DNA from: Sipunculus nudus
Taxonomy: Eukaryota; Annelida; Sipuncula; Golfingiida; Sipunculidae
Length of the DNA: 64,000 nucleotides
Assembly: GCA_026874595.1 (NCBI GenBank)
Contig: CM049322.1
Coordinates: 49,205,340-49,269,339 of the forward strand
Reading direction: 5' to 3'
Both the position numbers and the translations under genes were made by a program. Shown here piece by piece: positions 38,101 to 53,100 of the stretch (its first letter is position 1; every line of letters begins with the position of its first letter). The notes beneath the pieces are model-generated. The model did not search any database. It was not told the DNA's origin and was given only the letters and a program-made list of their open reading frames with translations.

Positions 38101-41100
38101 TCTTGTTTGGTCTTTTATTTTTCCGGGTATGTCTTTCCACATCATCGTCTCTTCTACACTGATCACCTTTTTTCCGTTTTCCATGGCTGACCCCATCGCC
38201 ATTTACAAACTTTTTTTGTGCAGCCTCTTTCAGCCAAGATTTAGAGTAACCAATTGACAGTTCTGGTTTTATGGAACAACGAACACAAAAATCTACCTGT
38301 GTTATATGCTGAGCCAATTTCCTGGTCATTAATTCTTCACGTGTTAGTCTGTCAGGCTCAGTATTTTCAGAATTCTTATTCTTTATTGCATCTTGAGTCA
38401 CTTTCACATCCATGCATTCAACAGAATCTTTGTTTACTTTAACAGTCTCAACCTTTTCAGTATCCTTGTTTGAGAATTCTTCATGTGTTACTTTAACAGC
38501 CTCCGCTTCCTCAGTATCCTTGTTCACAAACTCCTCTTGAATTATATTTTCAGCGTCAGGTTTATCAGTAACCTTGTTCTTGAATTCCTCTGGTGTTACA
38601 ATCACAGCCTCAGCCTTTTCAGTATCATTGTTTGTGAATTCCTCCTCTGTTACTTTTTCAGTCTCAGCTCTATCAGTATCATTGTTTGTAAATTCCTCCC
38701 CTGTTACAATTACAGCCTCAGTTTTATCAGTATCCTTGTTTCTTAATTTCTCTGGAGTTATAATTACAGCCTCAGCATAATCATAATCCTTGTTTGTAAA
38801 TTCCTCTGGTGTTACATTAACAGCGTCAGCCTTTTCAGTATCCACCTTTGTGAATTCCTCCTCTGTTACTTTTTCAGTCTCAGCTCTATCAGTATCATTG
38901 TTTGTAAATTCCTCCCCTGTTACAATTACAGCCTCAGTTTTATCAGTATCCTTGTTTCTTAATTTCTCTGGAGTTATAATTACAGCCTCAGCATAATCAT
39001 AATCCTTGTTTGTAAATTCCTCTGGTGTTACATTAACAACCTCAGCCTTTTCAGTATCCTTCTTTGTGAATTCCTCCTCTGTTACTTTTTCAGTCTCAGC
39101 TCTATCAGTATCATTGTGTGTAAGATCCTCCTCAGTAACAATTACAGCCTCAGTTTTGTCAGTTTCCTCGTTTGTAAATTCCTCTGGTGTTACATTAACA
39201 GCGTCAGCTTTATCAGTATCCTTGTTTGTGAATTCCTCTGGTGTTACATTAACAGCGTCAGCTTTTTCAGTATCCTTCTTTGTGAATTCCTCCTCTGTTA
39301 CTTTTTCAGTCTCAGCTCTATCAGTATCATTGTTTGTAAGATCCTCCTCAGTAACAATAACGGCCTCAGTTTTGTCAGTATCCTTGTTTGTGAATTCCTC
39401 TTGTGTTACATTAACAACCTCAGCCTTTTCAGTATCCTTCTTTGTGAATTCCTCCTCTGTTACTTTTTCAGTCTCAGCTCTATCAGAATCATTGTGTGTA
39501 AGATCCTCCTCAGTAACAATAACGGCCTCAGTTTTGTCAGTTTCCTTGTTTGTAAATTCCTCTGGTGTTACATTAACAGCCTCAGTTTTATCAGTATCAT
39601 TGTTTGTGAATTCCTCCTCTGTTACTTTTTCAGTCTCAGCTCTATCAGTATCATTGTGTGTAAGATCCTCCTCAGTAACAATTACAGCCTCAGTTTTGTC
39701 AGTTTCCTCGTTTGTAAATTCCTCTGGTGTTACATTAACAGCCTCAGTTTTATCAGAATCCTTGTTTGTGAATTCATCCTGTGTTACTTCCCCCTCGTCT
39801 CCAATGGCATCCATGGTCAACAAGTCCTCACACAGCAACTTTTCAGTCTCAGCTTTGGTAGAGTGTTCTTCTTGTGCCACCATATCATGTTGAATAGAAT
39901 CCTTAATCAATGATTTCACTTCTGGTCCCATCTCCCAGTCAGGTTGGTCAAATTCTCTGTTCTTAAATTCCTCTGGTGTTATATTGTCAGGTTTTGTACA
40001 ATGCTTGTCCATTGGTTTCTCCTGCTCTGATATATAAGTCTGAAGACCAGCAAAATCCTCTTTCTCTAAACCCCCTGGTGTTAAGATTTCATTATCCTGG
40101 TTCAAACTTTCCCCTTGCATTTGTATCTCAGGTTTGACAGTTTCATTGTTTTGTCTATGCACCAAGGTTGTATTCTCAGCTTCAAATTTAACAGAATCAT
40201 TGTCCTCAAAATCCTCTTCTGTTACTCTCGTGCTAATAGGATCTGGAGATTTTTTGTCTCGAAATTCTTCCTGTGTTATCAAATCTGATGCATCCAGGAC
40301 AACAGAAACATTGTTTAACAATGTGTGATGTGCTTCCATATTAATCTTAAAATCAAGGGAATGTGTGTAATTCAATTCTCCTTGTGACATTATTTTTGCA
40401 TCTGAATCCCAAGTCTTATTCTCATCCTCATCCACACTGCTGGACACATTTTGTTCATCCTCTACGTCTGATCTCTCAGTCATTTCTTCAAGTTTGGTTT
40501 GTTGACACATCTCAGATATTTCTTCACCACCATGACACTGATTAGACTGATTTTGTACCTGGTCTATTCCAATGAGTTTTCTGTCCACCCCTTCACAACT
40601 GATGTTTTCCCCATCCATTGACACATTGTCTCTGGCTTCCTCTTGTGTCCCCTTTTCTAGATCTTCAATGTCTGCCCTTCCTATCTCAATGTCAGCAACT
40701 TCATCAGCACAATTTTCTCGCTGTGACAAAGTGTTAACTTCTTTGATCATACCATCTATTAACCCCCGCATCATAGCATCAACATCTGATGTAGTGTCAC
40801 TGTCATTTACACATGACTCAAATCCTGTAATATTCTCTGCTGCAGAGCTGATTTCCAACTCATCAGGAGTGTTTGAGCCATTGACTTTGGCAGCTTCAAC
40901 TGCTACGCTGCCATCCTGGAAAGAGTCATCAGACCTTCCTTCCTCACCAATACAGAGCTCAATTCCCTCATCATCATCATCATCACACGGATTTCCTTCA
41001 CATTTGTCAGAAAAACCAACACCAATACTATTCTCTGAGGAATCAGCTTCAGCCGTCTTGACCTTCCCAAATTGTAACTTGTTGCCATCAGACGGATTCA

Positions 41101-44100
41101 GGGATTCTGATTGGTTTGCACCAATTTTCATATATCCCCCAGTTTTCTCTGGGTTATTTAATGAAGCACTTATGATCTCAGCACCTTTTTCATTTCCAAG
41201 ATCATTAGAATGTTTCACTTTTACATAAGAGCTGGAAGTTGAAGAGACATGGGCCTCTCTATCACTTCCTGTGAGTGTTTGAACATCTCCATCATAGGAA
41301 AAGATGGACTCCTTTAGCTTCCCATTATTAAATACGCTCTCCCCCCTTTTTACATTTGGGTTACTTTGGACTATTTCTGTACCCAGCATGGCATTTCCAC
41401 CAGCCTACAAAACATTTACACATATTGTTGCTCTCATGTTAAAAATCTTGAAACTCAAATATAACTACATATGAAGTTATGAGGATCTGACTTGACAGTG
41501 GAGATATGTATAGTCTTTTTTTAAATTGTGTTCATAAAACAAGAATGGTTAGTTTATATTAGAAGTTTAGTTGCATTTTGAAATAATAACAAAAACACAG
41601 CACAATTGCAGCATATTAGCAGCATATACCAGGATTTCTTTGACCTGTACATTAAATAAAATATATTCATAGTGCATGGAATATTTTTTATTGATAAATT
41701 TATGTACACAGTTTTCCCCTGCTCAATGCGGGCAGCTGATTGTGTGTGTTTGCAGGATATTTGAAGAACAGTTCAGTGGACTATGAAAGGTTACAAATGT
41801 TAACAGAGTGCACATCTTAAAGTGCATTCAAGTTGTGGATAATTAATAAACCCCAGGATCAGCATTACATGGATTTTAGAAGCACAGTTTACCACCAGGG
41901 CCATCACATGACTATATATGGAAGGCAATTCACGCCACCTGGAGAGTAGTGACAACATGTCAGCATACAGCAAGTTAATGGGTGTTAATTGTGGATAATT
42001 TTTTAATTTATAATTAAAGGAGGCTACATCACAATGTCCAGGGGTTATGTTTCAAGACACAATTTCAATGAATAAAGAAACATCCCCTGGAATAAAACTG
42101 AAAACTTTCCAGGACACTACATTTGCAGCATGCAGGGTTTTTGTCCCAATATTAGATGCCTTTTTCAATTTGTTCTTGCTTTGTTCACATAACATTGGTA
42201 CAAATCCAGTTAGAGCTTCTTGTTAAAATTAAGCACACTAACCCAGCTACCTGCAGGGCCCTTCTGAATAAATTGGTAAATGCATGCTAGACTGAGTGCC
42301 TCTCCCCTCCTTATACCTGGAAATTAATTGGTGTGTAAAATATATAAAAGCTTTTGTCCTATTGTCTTCAAGAAAACTTACACATTTTTTTTGTTTGTTA
42401 TAAAGACAGGTCCATGGAGTGTTAGTACAACTGTCTATTGAATGTGGAGAAAGGAAATCATATGGTGATTAAATGTTATTATAAGGCCTTTGATATTATA
42501 ATGATAGGACAAGGAGGCTATGCTTACTTCTGAAGTTACAGCCTGTTGTAAGATTTTAGACAGAATCTCCAAGTTTTTCTTCATCTTAGAATCTATATGT
42601 TTAAACTATTTTCCCTTTGGCGGTGCTGATGCTGTTTGAACGGGGGACTTTCAGCTCCAAAGTCAGGCCAGGTCTTACAGGGCTATGCTCCCTAACTATA
42701 TACACAGCTGACAACGATCCCACATTAGAGTGATCATTTCTGAGAAATGTCACTTGTTCAACATGCTTTTAATTTACATAAAATTACCATATTTAAAATT
42801 CTACTTTTAACTTTCCAGCAAAACACTCACCTGACGCACTGCCTGTTTTGATTCCTCTGCAGTTTTCCTAAAATTATTAATACAGATGTACAAATAATGT
42901 TACTATTCTTACTATAATTTTATTACTATGATTAGAAGTTACATTCTGCTTACAAAGTAAGGCACTATTCCCGTTAAGTTTATAAATACTTCAGTACATG
43001 TCACCCATTTTAATATCAACTCAAATAGACACAATACTCATTAGTAATACAATATATTAAGTTACAGAAATAGTATTGCAACATACAGAATATGCTAGAT
43101 GTAAAATAACATTTTTTAAGACAAAATTGTAGTTTTATGCCTGTAGGTGGCACTGTCTGTTAAATGAGGATGAAAGATACTGTATGATAAGAATGATATC
43201 AATAAGCCTTCTGGATTTCAGGTTTTATATGCACAGGGTTAGGAATAACCTTGAAAGTCATAACCTTCCATTAAAATAAAAGTGCAAATCTTCAGCAAGA
43301 TTTCTAACTATATATTTAGTTAATCCACTGTGCCATTTTGAAACAGGTTTTGAAACAGGGCCTTCTGCTCCACAGGCCAACAAAGTCTCTGAATTAAAGG
43401 TTAACCACTAGTCTGGGGCAAGTAAAACTTCCAGAAAATGGCTGTAGGGCAAATAAAAGCTCCTACTTGCCCAATCTACAAGCAGATCCAACATTTACAA
43501 ACCTTTTCCCATATACCTGAATCTTAACTTTATCTTCAATTAACTATTTCATTTCTGGGTAAAATGAAATCATAAGAATAATACCTCCTTATCTAAAATT
43601 ACTTGTACCTTTATTCGTACCAATTCTAAACAGAAATGATTTTAATAAACAGATATTTGAACATGTTTAGCGTTCCTGTCTGATTTTAGTGGGGCAAGAA
43701 TAACTTCATGGAGGGAAACAAGGGACCTATGGGTCACGACGCTCAGCTGTTATATATGATAAAAATATTATTTAGAAATGAGGCACATGCTGGTTTTGTG
43801 TGGTAATAAATATAAGCTGTATTAATAATATGAGTTGTTGTTGTTTAGCTTATGTATGATTTCGATAGTACCTTTGGAGACAGGGAAGAGGATTGATTTC
43901 ATTTATTTTATTAACAAATGGAGTACTACTGTCACACAGATTTTAACTTGGCCATATAACTTATAAGCAGAACATATAATATAAGAGTTTAACTATTTAT
44001 TAAAAAAATTACAAATATTGTCCCAAATATAATTTTTATTAAAAATAATAAGAGAATCATATGATTTTTTAAAATGAAATATAACTGATATGATTATTAA

Positions 44101-47100
44101 AATAATATTAAAGAATATATTCATGAATGCATTCATGAATACATTTTGAAAGTATTTGCACGAGTATTCATATACTTTCATTTTTACCTGAATTCCCATT
44201 CCTTATGCAAGAAATTTTATAATGGAGTACATAATCATATTCGTATTTAAATACAATTACAAAGTATTCGCACCATGTCTGGTATTTATTCAGTTTTCAC
44301 CAAACAAAGATGTTGAAAATCCAGAATATACAAAATTCACACATTTAAATAATGATCATAAGTACCTGGTTTTATGGCCTTTATTTATATTAAAAAATAA
44401 CTGTAAAAAATTCATTTTGGACTAATTTCACATCAATGTACACACTAGACACAGTAGGAATCTAGATTAATATTATCAACTGCATCTTTGTCTTTCATTA
44501 ATTTCCTTCATATAATCCCTAATGATTAGTAATGAATAATATGATTTACTTCTTTATCATTAAAATTGAACTGAAAAATGCCATAGTTGACTGCATGGTG
44601 TTATTTGGAATATGTGACATTCTACCCATCGATACAAAATTCTTATATCATCAGTAACTGCAAGTTAATTTCCTGTTATTATAAACTAACAAATTCCTTT
44701 TCTATTTTTCTTTAATTTGTTATTAAAAACCAATAAAAATTTATTAATTTATTGTTTATTGTTATGTTGTTGGTTAAAACTACTAGATGAGTTGGGTTGG
44801 ACACCTGGATCAACTGTGGCTGGCCATAAGCTGCCTGGATTCTCGCCTCAAGCGTGCATAATTTGATGAAAGGTCAACAAGGTCAACAAAGTGGTGACTC
44901 AAGAGGGGCTGGAGAGAGCCAAAGTCTGACAGGGTCTCATAAAAAACATTAATAAAAGCTACAATATTTGGCCAATTTCTTTCAGATTTCCAAACTAAAA
45001 AGCTGAAATCCTTATGGGTGCATGATATGAAAATTATATCAACAGTGCTCACGGGAAACAAACGTGCCATGGTCACAGTTGGGCAAAATTTAAGGTACTA
45101 ATTTTATATTTATGCTAATAACTTATAAAATTTGAAAAATTCAGAACTAATTTTGGGTATTCAATTGAATCTTGATTAAATAATGTTACATCCCTGACAA
45201 AAAAATCTCTAGCTTCAGCAATGCCCTTGTTAAGGGAGTAAATATATTTCTTGATTTTTTACAAAGTGCATTATGTTTGGGCCCATAACTTAAAACAATT
45301 ACGCAATACTGACATCATTCTGGCATGTGCAAAGAGAATGAAAAATATGTATATTATTTATGATTAAAGTTAGATCAGTGGTTTTGATATTAGGCAGTCT
45401 TGAAGTGTAACAATGGGTTTTTAATGGAAAAATGAAGTTTTTCATTAATATCTCGAAGGTATTAAGTCCGAGTGACCAAATTCTTGGCATGGTAGGGGAT
45501 TTTGGAGACATCTAACTGTATGCCGAATTTAAGGAACTAGAGCTGAAGCTTGGGAGCTGAGCTCTTGCAAACTGCATAACACTAGCTTGATGTAAACAAT
45601 ATGTTACATGGTGCTTGAAAACTTGATTAAAATCTACAGTTTTTGATCAACTGGTTTCAAATTTTTGGTGTTAACAGTTGAAATGCTAACAAAAACATGC
45701 TGTGAAAATTAAATCCACAGTACTTACAGTAAAAAAAACGTGCCATGGTCAAAGTTGGGCAAAATTTAAGGTACCAATTTTTTATTTTTATTAATATTTT
45801 AAAAAATTTTAAAGATTTTCATCTAATTTTGGGTATACAATTTAATTTTGATTAATTAAAGTTATATTACTGGAAAAAAGGTCCATAGCTTTAATGTTTT
45901 TTGTGTTAAGTGATCAAATATCTTTCCTGATTTTTTACAAAATGCATCATGTTTGGGCCCATAACTTTTTTAAATTAAATAATACAGACATAATTTCTGG
46001 CATGTATATAGGAACTATATAGAGGAATATTTATGGTACATATGAGGAAAAACAGATAAGTGGTTTTGATATTAGGCAGTCCTGAAGTGTGAAAATAGGT
46101 TTTAAATAAATTATTGAGGTTTTTCCTTAATTTCTCAAAGGAACGAAGTTGCAAAGACCCAGTTTTCGGCTTGGTAGGAGATCTTGGGGACATCTAACAT
46201 TATGCCGAATTTTGGATTCCTAGGTCTGGACTAATACCTTTATTTCACATTCAAGGGAATAATACATTTAAGTTTATATATTATTTAAGCATATCCACTT
46301 TTTCCATTAAAATAGTTTTTATCTGATTAATTTTTTTTATTTACAAGTTTTATAAATTTGTATTAAAAAAACACTGAAAATATAAGTTAAAATATTAGAA
46401 TTCTTAGTTGCAATCATTATACATCCAGAGTGTAGCTCGTATTGGGTCATATTATGCATACACATATATTTTTATTATTTTTAAATCACAAATTTTTAAA
46501 CTGAAGTTAAAAGAAAATAATGCCACAACACGGCATCTGCAAAATTATTCCTTGAATCACTATTAAAAAGTTTTGCACATTGGAGTTTCAGTACATGCTT
46601 AATCTTATTCACCAAAATAAAATAAGATTCTGTAAATTTGGTAAAATAAAAACATCTTTTCAAATAAAGTATACACACTGTTGGTTGAATGAGGGACAAA
46701 CAATATCATTATGCCAATTACAATCTAAGCTTTAATATATTCCTGGAATTAATAGTCAATTTCACACCTTGTGAAGTTTTTACACTTCTCAAGGAAGGAA
46801 TTACTTATCTGATGAACATCCACACTTTCATAGCAATACACCACTTTGTGGACACAATTAAATGTGCACTTTAATCATTGTAACCCTGGTGGTAAATACA
46901 AAATCTAAAATGTAGCATAGCCAAGAATAAAATGAAATACAGAAAATTATAACATTCATCTGGTTAATGCATCATCTGGGGGGGGGGAGGGTGTGCATGG
47001 CAGAGAAGAAGCCTGCTAGTAGTGGTCGAGCTGAGCCAAGACAAGCTGCCTGGGGTGGGTTACATAATGCAAGTGAAGGCTTTACTACTAGGTGGGCTAG

Positions 47101-50100
47101 ATGTAAACAACACTTGACATGGTGTATGAAAACTTGAATAAAAGCTACTCTTTTCAATCAATTCCTTTGAAATTTCAGATTTGAAAAGATTAAATCCTTA
47201 TGTATATATGCTGTGAAAATTAAATCAACAGTGCTTACAGAAAAAAAACATGCCATTGCCAAAGTTGGACAAAATTTAGGGTATTGATTTTTTATTCAAG
47301 CTAATAACTTGAAAAAATTGCAAAATTCAGATCTAATTTTGGGTGAACAATCGAATCTTGATTAAATAAATTTATATTCCTGACAAAAAGTCTCCAGCTT
47401 CAGCAATTCTCATCTAAGGTGAGTAAATATATTTCTTGATTTTTTACAAAGTGCATTATGTTTGGGCCCATAACTTAAAAAAAATACACAATACTGACAT
47501 CATTTCTGGCATGTGCATAGCGAATGTATAGAAAATATGTATATTATATATGATCAAAGTCAGATCAGTGGTTTTGATATGAGGCAGTCTTAAAGTGTAA
47601 CAATGGGTTTTTAATGGAAAAATGAAGTTTTTCATTGATATCTCGAAGGAATTAAGTCCTAGTGACCAAATTTTCTTGGCATGGTAGGGGATTTTGGAGA
47701 AATCCAACTGTATGCCAAATTTAAGGAACTTAGAGCTGAAGCTCGGGAGCTGAGCTCTAGCAAACTGCATAACACTAGCAATATGTGACATGGTGCTTGG
47801 AAACTTGAATAAAATCTACAGTTTTTGATCAACTGGTTTCACATTTTTGGTGTTAACAGTTGAAATGCTAACAAAAACATGCTGTGAAAATTAAATCCAC
47901 AGCAGTTACAGCAAAAAAACGTGCCATGGTCAAAGTTGGGCAAAATTTAAGGTACCAATTTTTTATTTTTGCTAATATTTTAAAAAATTTAAAAGATTTT
48001 TATCTTATTTTGGGTATACAATTTAATTTTGATTAATAAAAGTAATATTACTGGAAAAAAAGTGCTTAGCTTTAACAAGTTTTGTGTTAAGTGATATAAT
48101 TTCTTTCCTGATTATTCACAAAATGCATTATGTTTGGGCCCATAACTTTTTTAAATTATATAATACAGACCTAATTTCTGGCATGTACATAGGAATTATA
48201 TAGAGGATTATTCATAGGAAATATGAGGAAAAACAGATGAGTGGTTTTGATATTAGGCAGTCCTGAAGTGTGAAAATAGGTTTTTAATAAAAAATTGAGG
48301 TTTTTCCTTAATTTCTCAAAGGAATGAAGTCGCAAAGACCAAGTTTTCGGCTTGGTAGGAGATCTTGGGGACATCTAACATTATGCTGAATTTTGGATTC
48401 CTAGGTCTTACGGTTTCAAAACGTGCCACATCGACGGACGGACGGACGGACGGACGGACGGACAGACGGACGGACGACGGACAATGGACCACGACTATAG
48501 CTCAGATGACTTATAGTCAGCTGAGCTAAAAAACAGTAAATTTTGCAAGTATATGTTGAGCCCCCTGAACACCTTGACGATAAGGCTAAGTCCGACCCCA
48601 AAAACAACATTTGTTCTTGTCTCATTTAACCATGTCCCCCCCCCCAGGTTAAATCAGCTTTTTGTAAACAGAGAACAACACTTACTGTTTCCTTTTCTGA
48701 ATAATTTTTTCTCTGTCTGCCTTTTCTTCTTTCTCCCTGTTTATCACTCCAACAGCATGTGTCAAAGCTTCACCTAAACCAAAACAAAACAAAACAGACT
48801 GGTTCATAACAGAAAGGTCAGAGAATTCATCACAGTTCTGACACAATAGTCATATAACATTCAATCGAAACCCACTTTTTTTTTTAAATTTTAATAAATA
48901 CTTTTTTTAGTAGAAATAACAACCTCCATTTTTTTTACATGCTCACTTAAGTTAAGAACCAGCAGTGCTCCTCATAACAGATTCAAAGTCACAATTCCCC
49001 AGCAGTATGAGCTGTGCTCCATCCTTAATCCACACAGGCTGGTAATTATAATTCACTCAATTTATTCACTGCTAATGAATGCGACTTGCCAACTCTCCAC
49101 ACAGGCTGGTAATTATAATTCACTCCATTTATTCACTGCTAATGAATGCGACTTGCCAACTCTCCACACAGGCTGGTAATTATAATTCACTCCATTTATT
49201 CACTGCTAATGAATGCCACTCGCCAACTCTCATCTTTGCAATAGATCACATCTTTGCATTATTACCACAATGCCATTATTTGCTATGATTTTACCATGAC
49301 GGACTAATGAGCAGGCGATCTTTAAAAGGATTAAGGCAGCTGATACTGGGTGATATTTTGGGGAATAAATTTAACTTGCAACATGCAGCATGCAGCCTGC
49401 ACGGGGTCGGTAGCTCTGTGCCACTGCTGTACCCACACATACACGGACACATGCAAACACTGTAGTCTTTAACCAAGTTTATCAGCATCATTGTTTCACA
49501 GTAACTGTGCAGACTATATTCAGTGTGGTACTGAGCCACAGATGATGGCAACTGTCAGCCAAGGTTGTATATGAACAACCATAGCTCAACAAGTGACCGT
49601 GATTTATTCAAATTGTGTTGACAAACAAAACTCTTCCCAAAATGGGAAGGAAATTGGAAAACATTTATATACACTCATATTGATACATAAACATTTAAGT
49701 GGAACACATAAATATTTATCACCGTTAGACAGTTACAACAGGCCAAGCCACTCATGAAGGTTACTACTAACAAACACTCTTAGATAATGATTCTATTTAT
49801 TTGACCACCACACAATATCCATACAAATAATTTTTAAATATCTTCTGGAATTTTCACCTTTGGAAATATTATTTATTTTTCATAGGTTGAATATTCAGAA
49901 TAAACAGAGTACATAGGTTGTAGCATTTTACATTGTTTTTAGCAGTATCTCTGTCTCATAATCATTGCGCCACTGTTAAATACACACACAGACATACAGT
50001 GTAGCATTTTACCTAGTTTTAGCAGTATCTTTGTCTCGTGATCTCGCAGCCATTGTTGTAAGTCCTTCGGTTGATGTGCTTGATTACATCGGACAAAATC

Positions 50101-53100
50101 CAGCGCCCTCTTGTGGTCCTCTAGTTTCCATAATGCCTCTAAATACCGCCTCATTGCCTGGTGAGGAAACAATGATACATGACAGAATAAAAATTGTGAT
50201 TCTGTAAATGGACAAAGTTTGCAGCAAATATTTAGTGTTGTTTGTCTAAAAACGTGGAAATATCTTAACTGATACATTACATGGAGCAAGCAGCCTCTCA
50301 GAATATATATGTAAAGAATCGAAAAATATATGGCACTAGTGTCCCGTCAGTATTCATCCAGTATACAACAGAATACAGACTCTCACACACTCAGTACGAC
50401 CTTCATGAGCTGGTAATAATACTGGCTGAGGCATCCTGTTTACTGGATTCATAGGTGGATATGTAACAGCCTGGAATTAATTCTGAGAGTGGCATCAATA
50501 GAAATGACATAATGTCATAACAGGTAAATGGAGCAGGAGCACAGAGACAGTGTAATATAATCAATTTATTAATTAGAATCTGATAACTCGATTTTATTTT
50601 CACAATTTCTTAGGATTCAGTACATTGAAACCTGTGTAAAAAGACCACCCATTGGACTTGCTAAAAGTGGTCTTAATTCACAGGTTGTCGTATTCGACAG
50701 GTCACTTGTTACCAGTCTGAATGCTTTTGATACACTTCAGGGTGGTCCTATCAGACAGGTGGTCTTATAAGACAGATGGTATTTCAGACTGGTTCTACTG
50801 TACTTTAAAATTTCACATTCAACTGCATGACTCTTTGATTAGTATTCAAAGGGGTAGCTGCCCTAGAGATAGTTTCAAGATTGTCCTTTTTGAATTGTGA
50901 AGTTATTACCTTGTCCCAGTCAGGCCGCAGAACCAGACTTCGCTTGGCATCACCCAAGGCACTTCTACAAACATAAATGGGTTCAATTCAAACTAGCATG
51001 CATTTACCTAGATACAGGGCTGTAACACAAAAAATATTTTTGATTTTACTTTTTGCATTACAGCCCCTAAGACGGAGAGTTTACCCTGTAAAGTTTGGTC
51101 AGATCTGACCAAAGTATTAAGATCACAATGTCTGGCATTCAGCTTGCGGGCATGTAACAATGCTTATATATTTCCCAAAATACACTTGTGTTGTTGCAAT
51201 TTGGACATAAATTTTAGCTTAGTATTTATGAAAATACTGGCACTTACTCTTGTCTCAAACTGCTCTTGTTTACAGCCTGGGAAGGCATGCTGGGAAGGAA
51301 TAGCATGGTACAGCTTAACTTCAAAATTATGACCATCAGTGGCAATTCTATAAGGGAGTCGCATTAACGAGGTGGTCATCTGAGGGACTGTAAACAAATG
51401 GTCATTATTCTGAGGTGGTCACTAAACTGAGGTGATTGATAGGCGAGGTTTTAATGCTTATACTTACTTTCATTTAGGCAACGTTATTAGGACTTGTGAG
51501 GGAACCATCATCTATTGGCCTTTTTTAAGGTATTTGCAAAGATCCCCCTGTTAATTTGCACAAGAATCCTGTGTGGATTTGTGTCAAAGCAGAGAGGAAA
51601 CTCTCCCAACAGGCATTTGCACTAAACTCCCATGAATGAAGGCTGAATGTTAGGGATAACATTTAACGTTAAATATTTTATCAAATTTTATTGCATGCTT
51701 GAATAAACCCTTATCCATGTCAACTTAAGAGTTGAGGCCAAGATAAACTGCTCAGAAACATGAAATCAATGCAAATGAAATTCTATATCTTCAAATGTTG
51801 CACTCACCTATATTCCTGAAGTCCAAAGTAGGCTTGTGACCGGTTACCATATAGACGGTGATTATAAGGGCTACAAGAAACAAAACATATATGTATATAA
51901 TAGAAATCTATAAATATAGATTACAAATTTCCATTCACCAGATATAAAGGAAACAGATTAATGGCAGCAGTTTAACCATGCTGTATCAATTTCATGCACC
52001 ACTCCCATTGGATAGGACCTCATCAAATGGGCAAAAATTTTGCCTAGAATCAAACTGAGGGGAGATATACAGTTTGCCCTCATTTATTTGCTGCCTATCT
52101 ATCCGCCAGCTTACCTTTCTTCAACAATTAACAATTCTCAATTTCCCTTCTTTAAATTTATTGATGATTGACGACCTGCCATCCTCACCTTTTGCCAATA
52201 ATTTTCTTGATCCCAAATTGGCGAACAAACAGGAGTAGACTGTACTTGACATTAATATTCATAACAAGTTTCATCAAATGAAACCAATTTCTGATAAATA
52301 ATTGCAAACAACCTGACATGCAAATTGATATTGCTCATACCATAATACAACCCCTCAATTACACAGGAACAGAACAAAAAGCAAGGATTGTGACGGGAAT
52401 TTTACCTTTCTTGTATAGCATTAGTGTATGATCTCACAGCGCCTTTCAATCTTCCTTCCTTATACTCCTGGTTACCCATCTCCTTGATATGTTGGATTTT
52501 CTGAAAAAATAATTTCTCAGAAATTTTCAAATCTGTAATTTGTATGCAGAGACACAATTTTACATGTGTTTTCTCTCCATCTACTATATGTATGTGTATG
52601 TAAAAGGCAGGATATGTACATCTGATCATATTTTACTGAATAAATCTGCATTTGTAAGTACTGGTAGTAACTATATACAAGAGTTTATGTTAAGAAAACA
52701 ATACACCACTGTTATTTAAAAGTGTTGAGGACAACATCAAAACAAGTTTCCCCACTGTACCTTCTTCATCAGTGCTTATACACTATAACCTTTTTATCTT
52801 ACCCAGGATATTGTTTTAAACAAGGGACCTATGGGTCACGACGCTCAGCTGTTATATATGATAAAAAAATATTATTTAGAAATGAGGCACATGCTGGTTT
52901 TGTGTGGTAATAAATATAAGCTGTATTATGAGTTGTTGTTGTTTAGCTTATGTATGATTTTGATAGTACCTTTGGAGACAGGGAAGAGGATTGATTTCAT
53001 TTATTTTATTAACAAATGGAGTACTATTGTCACACAGATTTTGACTTGGCCATATAACTTATAAGCAGAACAAATAATATAAGAGTTTAACGATTTATTA

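Larger units (their letters stand above)
50158..52405 (-). other. Introns around exons 8 and 9
   Basis: Bases 50640-50800 and 51345-51460 contain recurring GGTGGTC words of the kind seen in old interspersed repeats, but no element ends could be fixed. Otherwise nothing is recognised. Confidence 0.35.

Noticed and set aside
39006-39893. 295-codon open frame on the plus strand, with Ser/Val-rich repeats
   Set aside because: It is the antisense of the 18-residue repeat exon. The 54-base period keeps several frames open by default, and there are no splice or start signals for it.
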